From Anaerotignum sp. (GTDB taxonomy: Bacteria; Bacillota; Clostridia; Lachnospirales; Anaerotignaceae): 5,386 nucleotides of DNA. The position numbers and the translations under genes were made by a program. The notes under the pieces are model-generated. The model saw only the letters and a program-made list of their open reading frames with translations, was not told where the DNA came from and did not search any database. Every line of letters starts with the position of its first letter. Within the stretch, counting starts at the first letter, position 1. Shown in pieces: positions 1 through 5,019 of the stretch. The stretch lies in assembly GCA_017442465.1 (NCBI GenBank), contig JAFRZQ010000192.1, forward strand, positions 1 through 5,386. The letters are read 5' to 3'.

Positions 1-59
1 CGTTTTTATGAACTTTATGACCTTTGATACGGATTTTCTTTCTGTGTGAGACGCAAATA

Positions 60-95
60 AAAAAGCCGAAAACCTTTCGAGGTTTTCGGCTTTTT
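60..95 (-). terminator. Strong intrinsic terminator downstream of the tRNA-Arg 3' fragment
   Basis: A perfect 16-bp stem (60-75 paired with 80-95) closes a four-base loop that reads TTCG on the plus strand. A-rich sequence on the low-coordinate side gives a T-run for transcripts moving left, and TTTTT on the high side gives one for transcripts moving right, so it can work in both directions. It starts five bases past the tRNA 3' end on the minus strand, as expected for the native terminator of that tRNA gene. Bases 1-56 to its left hold no recognisable gene. Confidence 0.85.
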
Positions 96-99
96 CTAT

Positions 100-141
100 T
101 GTCCCCGGCGGGATTCGAACCCACGGCCTTCCGCTTAGGAG
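100..141 (-). tRNA. 3' half of tRNA-Arg(CCU), a truncated copy at an integration site
   Basis: Read on the minus strand this is a seven-base anticodon loop CTCCTAA (anticodon CCT, 141-135), the 3' anticodon stem GCGGA, a five-base variable region, a T-stem GTGGG/CCCGC around the loop TTCGAAT, the 3' acceptor strand CGGGGAC and a discriminator A. CCA is not encoded. The 5' half is missing: sequence beyond 141 is AT-rich and unrelated, and the acceptor partner GTCCCCG does not occur on the minus strand in the window. The piece cannot make a functional tRNA. The break at the anticodon loop, with the 3' end and terminator retained, is typical of an attachment site left by a tyrosine-recombinase element inserted in a tRNA gene. 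The intact tRNA is expected to the right, beyond the window. Confidence 0.85.
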
Positions 142-159
142 AAATACGACTGTATTTTC
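141..159. repeat. Inverted repeat abutting the tRNA fragment
   Basis: AAATAC (142-147) and GTATTT (152-157) form a perfect 6-bp inverted repeat around GACT. It extends to GAAATAC/GTATTTTC if one T is bulged. It begins exactly where tRNA identity ends. It could be a recombinase or accessory-protein site at the element boundary, or a chance AT-rich hairpin. Confidence 0.35.
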
Positions 160-201
160 TATCTGTTCTTAATTAGTCTGAAAACGTTGATATTTCAATG
201 G

Positions 202-354
202 TTAGTCGCATTTGTGTTTTCTATGTAGTGTTATCTTTTTATGCCTATTTATGGGCTTTTCTAAACAGTTTGTAGGCAGTTTTGTAGGCAAACTATTACC
301 TATATCATAATTAATATTTCTGTACTTTACAAGTGATTTCTTTTTAGGGTTGTT
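202..354 (-). pseudogene. Possible C-terminal tail remnant of an integrase (speculative)
   Basis: An open minus-strand frame of 50 codons runs from a stop at 357-355 to a TAA at 204-202, with no start codon or ribosome site. Its product is lysine-, asparagine- and threonine-rich and contains the repeat LPTKLPT. Repetitive basic tails of this kind are common after the catalytic tyrosine in Firmicute tyrosine recombinases, whose genes often end close to the attachment site. No R-H-R-Y catalytic motif is present. The only support is position and composition, so this may be random open sequence. Confidence 0.2.
269..290. repeat. Two tandem copies of TTTGTAGGCA, period 12 bp
   Basis: TTTGTAGGCA occurs at 269-278 and again at 281-290. 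On the minus strand the copies fall in one frame and encode LPTK followed by LPTN within the open tail 202-354. Short direct repeats about 130-150 bp inside an attachment site are also what integrase arm-binding sites look like, so coding and binding explanations compete. Confidence 0.4.
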
Positions 355-407
355 CTATTATGCAAACGTGCCTCTCACAGTTTTCAAAATATAATATTGT
401 TTCTCCT

Positions 408-429
408 TTCCCCAATTTTGAGCCACGGA
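408..429. repeat. Left copy of a 22-bp direct repeat flanking the polymerase cassette
   Basis: This copy matches 2691-2712 at 21 of 22 positions in the same orientation, including an unbroken 14-bp core TTTTGAGCCACGGA (416-429). A second shared block, CAAGGATTT, follows at 447-455 here and at 2718-2726 in the right copy, so similarity continues with a length difference. The pair encloses exactly the yolD-like and polymerase genes and their promoter. Confidence 0.6.
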
Positions 430-463
430 AGATTTGTTTGATAAATCAAGGATTTTATTGTGG

Positions 464-874
464 CTAAAAAAGAATATTTACGATATCCGCGACAGGAATT
501 TCTTTACCATCTTTAAAAGTCATTCTGGATGGATGTTCCTTTAGTATCTGGAGTTGCCCCTCGTATTCGACATAGGAGCCTCCTAGTCCGTTAGCAGATT
601 CGTCGAAATAGTTTACCTTTATGTCTTGTGGCAGGTTTTTTAACAATGTTTGCATTTTTAGATCCAAAATGCTTTTTTGGTCTTCATCTAAAGTAATTCT
701 TTTGTCCAGTAACAATAATTCAGTTGTATCCGAAATCAGTGTACCGTAACCAGATAGAGCTGCAAAAGGAGCAAATTGTGCAGATCTATTATATACCGAC
801 ATATGAGGCCTTCGTGCTGACTGATGGTGTGGAAGATCAATGATATCCGAATATCTTTCAACTTTTTTGTTCAC
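464..874 (-). CDS. YolD-like protein, partner gene of the Y-family polymerase
   Basis: The 136-residue product carries the YolD-like signature (PF08863 type): a DIIDLPHH segment near residue 10, then RPHMSVYNRSAQFAPFAAL at 22-40, followed by acidic and hydrophobic helical sequence. YolD-like genes in Firmicutes commonly sit beside UvrX/UmuC-like polymerases, as in the Bacillus subtilis uvrX-yolD and yqjW-yqjX pairs. Their biochemical role is not settled, and a UmuD-like accessory role is only a suggestion. I chose the GTG start at 874 because AAGGAGGTG lies just upstream (891-883). The longer frame beginning with ATG at 922 would overlap the polymerase gene and put this ribosome site inside the coding region. 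The gene starts 19 bp after the polymerase stop codon, so the two are an operon. It ends with TAG. Confidence 0.85.
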   Translation of the reverse strand: MNKKVERYSDIIDLPHHQSARRPHMSVYNRSAQFAPFAALSGYGTLISDTTELLLLDKRITLDEDQKSILDLKMQTLLKNLPQDIKVNYFDESANGLGGSYVEYEGQLQILKEHPSRMTFKDGKEIPVADIVNILF

Positions 875-882
875 TGCTCCTT

Positions 883-891
883 CACCTCCTT
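883..891 (-). promoter_or_regulatory. Ribosome binding site that fixes the YolD-like start at GTG
   Basis: AAGGAGGTG on the minus strand is a near-perfect Shine-Dalgarno sequence. It lies two bases past the TAG of the upstream polymerase gene and ends eight bases before the GTG at 874. Its position favours the GTG over the overlapping upstream ATG at 922. Confidence 0.75.
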
Positions 892-893
892 GG

Positions 894-2402
894 CTATGCT
901 TTATGACCGCCGACTTGTTCATTTCTTTCCCTCATTGTAGCACCATCCAACAAATTTGTTCCCTTCAGCAATGCGTTTTTGCCGTACTTTTTCTGGATTT
1001 GCAGAATCGCTTTTTGCAGTTGCTTTTCTTTTTGATATTCTGCAGATTCTTTTTGTCGTTGTTTTTCTGATTCATCTATATCCATAAATAGATTTAGTTG
1101 CTCTGGGGCCTTCTTTTTTTCCAGAACTTTTTCCGGAATTACATGGTTCACAGCGATAGTTACTCGACGCACTAATAGCTCTGTGTCAATGATATGGTCG
1201 AATAAGTCTACGACTGCTTCGATGATTTCCTTAGAGGAACTGGTATAACTTGATAGATTTGTTGTGCCATGGGTATATTTCGGTATCTCTCTGCCATAGT
1301 GATCTGTTTCGATTACTCCTTTGTAGTGCTTACGGAATTCAGGATCTGCAAGACTTTCCTTATCATATCCAATGGATAGAACGATTTGATCTGTTACTAG
1401 ATCTTTATCTACCATATCCAATACTAAACGATCTGCCATTTCCATGACAATAATCCTCGCTTTTTCTGCGTTATAAGCAGAATGTAGAACCTGTCCAGAA
1501 CTCAGGCTGTTTGTCATGGGTTTATAGGACTTTACATCGGCGATGGTGCACGGTTCCCATCCCCATGCGTGATCGATCAATAACTCCGCATTGATACCAA
1601 AAAGTTTGTACAGTCTGTCTTCTCCATATCTACTGAGGGAAAATCTTGCAATATCCCCCATAGTATACAGCCCTGCTTCATGAAGCTTTTTCGTATAGCC
1701 TCTGCCGACTCGCCAGAAATCTCGGATCGGTTCATGATCCCACATTTCGTAACGATAGGAAATCTCATCCAGCTCTGCAATTCGCATACCTTTTTCATCT
1801 GCAGGCATCTTTTTCGCCAGAATATCCATAGCCACCTTAGCAAGGTACATGTTCGTTCCGATCCCCGCCGTTGCTGTGATACCTGTTGTGGTGTATACAT
1901 CAGCAATGATTTTTGAAGCTAGTTCTCGAGCAGATAGCTTATAGTAATCTAGATAAGGAGTCAGAAATATGAATACCTCGTCAATGGAATATACATGGAT
2001 GTCTTCTGAGGAGATGTACTTTAAATATATATTGTAGATCGATGCACTGACTTCCATGTAGTGTGCCATTCTTGGAGGAGCAATAATGAAATCCAGTTCT
2101 AATGTAGGGTCCGCATCTAGTTCTCTTATGTTGCAGGATTTATCCCAAAACGCTTTTGCAGGAGTTTTCATCCTACGATTATAGTTGATGTCTCGCACGA
2201 TTTGATTCACTTCGAAGAGTCTGGCCCGTCCGGGAACACCAAAGGATTTCAAGGCAGGAGAAACAGCTAAACAGATTGTTTTATCTGTGCGGGAAGTATC
2301 AGCCACGACTAGATTTATTACCATCGGATCAAGATTGCGGTCAACGCATTCTACGGAGGCGTAGTATGACTTTAGATCGATGCAAAGATAAGTTTCTCCC
2401 AT
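894..2402 (-). CDS. Y-family translesion DNA polymerase (UvrX/UmuC/DinB-like)
   Basis: The 502-residue product is a Y-family DNA polymerase that would copy past damaged template bases at stalled forks. Visible features in order are the first catalytic aspartate in CIDLKSYYASVE (D9), the SIDEVF motif with catalytic D141 and E142, GIGTNMYLAK at 180-189 in the palm, a helix-hairpin-helix thumb region at about 228-252 (VGRGYTKKLHEAGLYTMGD), a little-finger domain at about 300-425, and QLNLF at 435-439. QLNLF matches the sliding-clamp binding consensus. A charged, probably coiled tail (443-475) leads to a conserved-looking end, RERNEQVGGHKA. The length is more than that of typical DinB (about 350-420) and fits the longer Firmicute UmuC-like group. 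The start at 2402 has GGGAGGGG five bases upstream; an earlier in-frame ATG (2438) lacks this. The YolD-like gene follows in the same operon. Confidence 0.93.
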   Translation of the reverse strand: MGETYLCIDLKSYYASVECVDRNLDPMVINLVVADTSRTDKTICLAVSPALKSFGVPGRARLFEVNQIVRDINYNRRMKTPAKAFWDKSCNIRELDADPTLELDFIIAPPRMAHYMEVSASIYNIYLKYISSEDIHVYSIDEVFIFLTPYLDYYKLSARELASKIIADVYTTTGITATAGIGTNMYLAKVAMDILAKKMPADEKGMRIAELDEISYRYEMWDHEPIRDFWRVGRGYTKKLHEAGLYTMGDIARFSLSRYGEDRLYKLFGINAELLIDHAWGWEPCTIADVKSYKPMTNSLSSGQVLHSAYNAEKARIIVMEMADRLVLDMVDKDLVTDQIVLSIGYDKESLADPEFRKHYKGVIETDHYGREIPKYTHGTTNLSSYTSSSKEIIEAVVDLFDHIIDTELLVRRVTIAVNHVIPEKVLEKKKAPEQLNLFMDIDESEKQRQKESAEYQKEKQLQKAILQIQKKYGKNALLKGTNLLDGATMRERNEQVGGHKA

Positions 2403-2432
2403 TAGTACCCCTCCCTTCAACCATATAAATGC

Positions 2433-2444
2433 AAACACATATTC
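2433..2444 (-). promoter_or_regulatory. Second, weaker LexA-like box
   Basis: GAATATGTGTTT on the minus strand (2444-2433) resembles the first box (GAATATATGTTC) at ten of twelve positions. The two are 31 bp apart, three helical turns, so repressor dimers would lie on the same face. It departs from the GAAC-N4-GTTC consensus at two bases and could be chance. Confidence 0.35.
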
Positions 2445-2461
2445 TTATCTTTTAAAATATA

Positions 2462-2477
2462 GAGAACATATATTCTC
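2462..2477 (-). promoter_or_regulatory. Probable LexA (SOS) operator
   Basis: The 16-bp near-palindrome GAGAACATATATTCTC has one mismatched symmetric pair. Its core on the minus strand, GAATATATGTTC (2475-2464), differs by one base from the Gram-positive LexA consensus GAAC-N4-GTTC. It begins four bases after the TATAAT, over the expected start site, in front of a gene family that is typically SOS-controlled. Sequence and context agree; binding is inferred. Confidence 0.6.
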
Positions 2478-2479
2478 AT

Positions 2480-2506
2480 ATTATAATATTGCAAGGGGGA
2501 TGACAA
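2480..2506 (-). promoter_or_regulatory. Promoter of the polymerase-yolD operon
   Basis: On the minus strand TTGTCA (2506-2501) and TATAAT (2485-2480) are separated by 15 bp. The -10 is perfect and the -35 matches five of six sigma-A consensus bases, though the spacing is short. The predicted transcription start falls inside the LexA-like box four bases downstream, which would make that box a repressing operator. Confidence 0.6.
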
Positions 2507-2571
2507 GGCGAACATAGAAATTTTTTGATGAAATTTCTGGAAGTAAACTAGTGGCGGTGGTGCATTTTTCT

Positions 2572-2599
2572 TTGTTTTCCTAAATATTCAGGATATAAT
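2572..2599 (+). promoter_or_regulatory. Possible promoter for the methyltransferase gene
   Basis: A perfect TATAAT lies at 2594-2599 with a weak TTGTTT (2572-2577, three of six matches) 16 bp upstream. It would give a 5' leader of about 140 bases that includes the inverted repeat at 2630-2654. The poor -35 makes this tentative. Confidence 0.35.
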
Positions 2600-2629
2600 G
2601 ATATTTAAGATGGGGTTGGCTTTTATTTG

Positions 2630-2654
2630 AACTATTCGGAATTTTCGAATAGTT
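2630..2654. repeat. Perfect 9-bp inverted repeat in the methyltransferase leader
   Basis: AACTATTCG (2630-2638) and CGAATAGTT (2646-2654) pair perfectly around a seven-base spacer. It lies between the possible promoter and the methyltransferase start. It may be a dimeric-regulator operator or an RNA hairpin. The downstream sequence has only a short run of four Ts, so it is a poor terminator on the plus strand. Confidence 0.5.
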
Positions 2655-2690
2655 GTGCCCTTTTGTAGTTTATTTATTGCTAAATTCCCA

Positions 2691-2712
2691 TTCCCAAATT
2701 TTGAGCCACGGA
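2691..2712. repeat. Right copy of the 22-bp direct repeat flanking the polymerase cassette
   Basis: This copy matches 408-429 at 21 of 22 positions and shares the 14-bp core TTTTGAGCCACGGA (2699-2712). The related block CAAGGATTT follows at 2718-2726. It lies 36 bp before the methyltransferase start codon, so without the intervening cassette the left flank would read straight into this leader. Confidence 0.6.
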
Positions 2713-2748
2713 GCAAACAAGGATTTATATGATTGACAGAGGCGAACA

Positions 2749-3348
2749 ATGACAGATAACGAAAATACATGGGACAAACTCTTACAAATAAAAACAACAG
2801 GTCGGGATGATTCCAAAGCGGGTCACGACTGTTACCCATACGAACCTACACCATATCCTGTCCTGGAGCGTTTAGCCAACCTAGGCTTGATTCGCAAAAG
2901 AGATGTGGTTTTAGACTATGGCTGTGGGAAGGGACGCGTTGATTTTTTCCTGTCCTACCAGACGAAAGCAAAGACCATAGGGATCGAATACGATGAGCGC
3001 ATTTATCAGAGTGCGGTGGAAAACCAGAAGACTGCCGTTTCGAGAGCAAAGACAGAATTTGTACTGGCTAGAGCAGAAGAGTACGAAGTGCTGTCGGAAG
3101 TAAACAGATATTATTTTTTCAACCCATTTTCTGTTGAAATCCTTCGTAAAGTGATGGCAAAAATCATGGAGTCCCATGAGAAAGACCCCAGGGAGATGCT
3201 ATTGTTTTTCTATTATCCTTCTCAGGAGTATCTTTCTTATCTGATGGAAGTGGATGGATTGGAATTGTACGATGAAATCGCCTGTGGTGATTTGTTTGAA
3301 GGAAATGACCAAAGAGAACGAGTGATGGTTTTTCAAATGAGGAAATAA
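2749..3348 (+). CDS. Class I SAM-dependent methyltransferase, substrate unknown
   Basis: The 199-residue product has a Rossmann-type SAM-binding fold. Motif I is VLDYGCGKGRV (54-64), the acidic residue after strand beta-2 is in GIEYDE (E80), and YYFFNPFS (121-128) sits where motif IV is expected. Its NPF resembles the (N/D)PP(Y/F) motif of amino-methyltransferases but lacks the second proline. About 50 N-terminal residues precede motif I, with PYEPTPYPVLERL likely forming an entry helix. I do not recognise a specific family member; protein, RNA and small-molecule substrates are all possible. The ATG has a modest AGAGG ten bases upstream and no competing start nearby. It stands alone, with a terminator directly after it. 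No restriction partner is adjacent, so a restriction-modification role is not supported. Confidence 0.85.
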   Translation: MTDNENTWDKLLQIKTTGRDDSKAGHDCYPYEPTPYPVLERLANLGLIRKRDVVLDYGCGKGRVDFFLSYQTKAKTIGIEYDERIYQSAVENQKTAVSRAKTEFVLARAEEYEVLSEVNRYYFFNPFSVEILRKVMAKIMESHEKDPREMLLFFYYPSQEYLSYLMEVDGLELYDEIACGDLFEGNDQRERVMVFQMRK

Positions 3349-3349
3349 A

Positions 3350-3375
3350 AAAGAGTTGCATTTTAGCAACTCTTT
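3350..3375. terminator. Bidirectional terminator between convergent genes
   Basis: A perfect 10-bp stem (AAAGAGTTGC 3350-3359 with GCAACTCTTT 3366-3375) encloses a six-base loop. T-rich sequence follows on the plus strand (CTTTTT) and, from the A-run 3347-3352, on the minus strand. It starts just past the methyltransferase TAA and lies five bases beyond the DUF445 stop, so it serves both genes. Confidence 0.85.
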
Positions 3376-3379
3376 CTTT

Positions 3380-4261
3380 TTATAAAACAGTATTCAGGCT
3401 GCCGAGGATAAAGCCGATCAGCGCACCTAGATTTACGATGGTATCCAGTTCTTTTTTCAGCACAGTAAGAACCACTTTTTCCAGCTCTTCTGTTTTCATG
3501 TCATTGATCTTATCTTCGATCATCGCAGAAATATCAACATTCTTCAGAACGCCAGTTACGGCATTTTCAGAAGCACTGCGGTACATGGAACGAACTGCGT
3601 TTCGGATTCTTTCATCTTCCACATTCATTTCTTCGCACAGATCCAAAATAGACTTCTGTTCGAAAACCATGATTTTTTCATTGACTTCTTTCTGTACGAA
3701 ATCTCTGCCGTTTTCAGCGATATAGTTTTCCAGTTCAACCCCCACAGGCTGAATAAAAGAATCCAGCATTTCGTCGCTCAAAAACATGGCAAGCATGGTA
3801 CCGTTCACTTTTTCTTTGATGATTCTTCCGGCTTCTGTTGCAATGGTATTTTTCAGGTCGATTTTTCCGATAGAGACCATGATCTGATCAGTGAATGCAT
3901 CGGAAAGATTTGTTTTCAGATTTCCGTATTCTTCGTAGTTGGAGCAGACCCTACCCGCGCTTACATAGATTTTTTTGGACAATTCGATCATGATTTTATC
4001 AACTACAGCGTCTTCCGTTTCGGGAGACAGAACCTTCTGTCTGATATCTTCTTCTGTGAGCAGCGTGTTTGCTATGATGCTGCCTGCGGTTTTCGCCAGG
4101 CGGGGTTTCCCTTTAGGGATCGCGCCGGGGGTAAAAGGCACTTTATGGCCCCATACTTTTACTTCGTTTCTGGGGTAAAACAGCATTTTTACTGCAATAT
4201 AATTTGTACAATACCCAATAACAGCACCAATGATCGGGCCGGAAAGATTCTGCAATGTCAT
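3380..4261 (-). CDS. DUF445 family membrane protein
   Basis: The 293-residue product fits DUF445 (PF04286), membrane-anchored proteins of unknown function; YheB of Bacillus subtilis is a relative. Family hallmarks are an N-terminal transmembrane helix carrying GYCTNYIAVKMLFYP (16-30), then VPFTPGAIPKGKPRLA (41-56). A long helical middle section follows, with alternating acidic and hydrophobic residues, and a C-terminal transmembrane helix at about 274-290 (LGALIGFILGSLN). Two membrane helices around a helical domain imply a hairpin anchored in the cytoplasmic membrane. The start at 4261 has GGAGG nine bases upstream; a longer frame from 4312 lacks a good ribosome site and would overlap the promoter. 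The product is shorter than YheB-type members. Function remains unknown. Confidence 0.88.
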   Translation of the reverse strand: MTLQNLSGPIIGAVIGYCTNYIAVKMLFYPRNEVKVWGHKVPFTPGAIPKGKPRLAKTAGSIIANTLLTEEDIRQKVLSPETEDAVVDKIMIELSKKIYVSAGRVCSNYEEYGNLKTNLSDAFTDQIMVSIGKIDLKNTIATEAGRIIKEKVNGTMLAMFLSDEMLDSFIQPVGVELENYIAENGRDFVQKEVNEKIMVFEQKSILDLCEEMNVEDERIRNAVRSMYRSASENAVTGVLKNVDISAMIEDKINDMKTEELEKVVLTVLKKELDTIVNLGALIGFILGSLNTVL

Positions 4262-4302
4262 TTCATCATACCTCCATATATCTTTGATGATAAAAACATC
4301 TA

Positions 4303-4331
4303 ATTCTATCAAGTCAGACCAGAATCGTCAA
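4303..4331 (-). promoter_or_regulatory. Promoter of the DUF445 gene
   Basis: On the minus strand TTGACG (4331-4326) and TAGAAT (4308-4303) are exactly 17 bp apart, each one base off the sigma-A consensus. The leader to the DUF445 ATG would be about 35 bases and includes its GGAGG. Confidence 0.7.
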
Positions 4332-4347
4332 ACGCTTTTGTGTTCCT

Positions 4348-4375
4348 TTGCAAAAAAGGATAGATGGACTATAAT
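4348..4375 (+). promoter_or_regulatory. Promoter of the Nudix gene
   Basis: TTGCAA (4348-4353) lies 16 bp before a perfect TATAAT (4370-4375). Transcription would start about 20 bases before the ATG at 4403. Its -35 is 16 bp from the -35 of the divergent DUF445 promoter, so the two are back to back. Confidence 0.65.
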
Positions 4376-4402
4376 AAAGAAAAATGAGAATTGAGGGAAA
4401 CC

Positions 4403-4954
4403 ATGAAAGAGTTTTTAGATATTGTAGATGAAAATGGTCAGCCGACCGGCGAGATCGTAGACAGAGAAACTGCCCATACAAAGGGGATTTTACATAGGAC
4501 CTCTCATGTATGGCTGGCGAGAAGAAAAAACGGAAAAGTTTAGATCTTACTGCAGAAAAGAGCTGAGCATAAATATTCTTTCCCCGGCTGTTATGATATT
4601 TCCAGCGCCGGACATATCCCTGCAGGGGATGATTATCTGAAATCGGCGATCCGTGAACTGGAAGAAGAACTGGGCGTGCAGGCGGAGGAAAAAGACCTGA
4701 TCTATTGCGGAGATCGAAAAGTGATCTGGGATGATGTTTTCTTTGGTAAGCCCTTCCATGACAGACAGATTTCCAGAGTATTTCTGTTATGGCTGGACAG
4801 AGAAGAAAGCGAATTCACCATTCAGGAAGAAGAAGTCGATAGCGTCCTTTGGATGGACTTTGACCAGTGCTGTGAAGGCGTTCAGAATGATTTGTTTGAG
4901 AATTGTATTGTTCTGGAAGAATTGGAGATCATCAGAAAAGCTCTGGCGGAATAA
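4403..4954 (+). pseudogene. Nudix hydrolase gene interrupted by an in-frame amber codon
   Basis: The frame from ATG 4403 to TAA 4954 spells a 183-position Nudix protein, broken only by TAG at 4541-4543 after residue 46. The N-terminus (FLDIVDENGQPTGEIVDRE, then HRTSHVWLARR) and the strand ILLQKR after the TAG match the isopentenyl-diphosphate isomerase-like/YfcD-type Nudix group. The Nudix box is at residues 70-92, GHIPAG to RELEEELGV, with D in place of the first E. The specific substrate cannot be told. Both halves are otherwise intact and in one frame, so one substitution (from CAG, GAG or AAG, for instance) explains the break. No in-frame ATG lies between the TAG and the Nudix box, so reinitiation could not restore the catalytic site. 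A promoter and GAGGG ribosome site remain. Readthrough or sequencing error are alternatives. Confidence 0.85.
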
Positions 4955-5019
4955 AAGCAGGATGCGGTTGCGTGTCTGCGGTAGAGCAGATGAAGAAATA
5001 TTGTGAGGGGTGTGATTAC

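Larger units (their letters stand above)
142..463. other. AT-rich stretch next to the tRNA fragment, no intact gene
   Basis: No complete gene with a ribosome site is visible on either strand. It contains an inverted repeat touching the tRNA fragment (141-159), two tandem copies of TTTGTAGGCA 12 bp apart (269-278 and 281-290), an open minus-strand frame of 50 codons without a start (202-354), and the left copy of a direct repeat (408-429). Such content fits the end of an integrated element that has lost its integrase, but that reading is inference. Confidence 0.5.
2403..2748. other. AT-rich divergent intergenic region
   Basis: The region separates the minus-strand polymerase operon from the plus-strand methyltransferase gene. 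From left to right it holds the polymerase ribosome site, two LexA-like boxes and a promoter, an unassigned stretch at about 2510-2590, a possible plus-strand -10 at 2594-2599, a perfect inverted repeat at 2630-2654, and the right copy of the direct repeat at 2691-2712. No convincing gene is seen. Confidence 0.6.

Noticed and set aside
1..56. C-terminal end of a gene entering from the left
   Set aside because: Short open frames to stops at 25-27 and 47-49 exist on the plus strand, but too little sequence is present to distinguish coding from chance.
418..465. Hairpin at the end of the yolD-like gene as an intrinsic terminator
   Set aside because: The stem is only six strong pairs with a loop over 30 bases, and no T-run follows on the minus strand. 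The operon's terminator was not found.
2733..2738. Perfect TTGACA as the -35 of the methyltransferase gene
   Set aside because: It lies ten bases before the start codon, so its -10 would fall inside the coding region, where no good hexamer is seen and no later start codon is plausible.
2749..3348. Methyltransferase plus polymerase cassette as a defence or restriction system
   Set aside because: There is no nuclease, specificity subunit or other defence gene, and the genes are divergently transcribed with separate control.
3438..4178. Plus-strand open frames across the DUF445 gene
   Set aside because: They are serine- and phenylalanine-rich antisense shadows without ribosome sites, opposite a gene with clear family motifs.
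4541..4543. TAG as a recoded sense codon such as pyrrolysine
   Set aside because: Nudix enzymes are not known to need it, no decoding genes are visible, and other genes here end properly at TAG. A nonsense mutation is simpler.
4676..4954. Separate short gene starting at an internal GTG in the Nudix region
   Set aside because: It is in frame with the Nudix reading frame, lacks a ribosome site, and would begin after most of the catalytic box.
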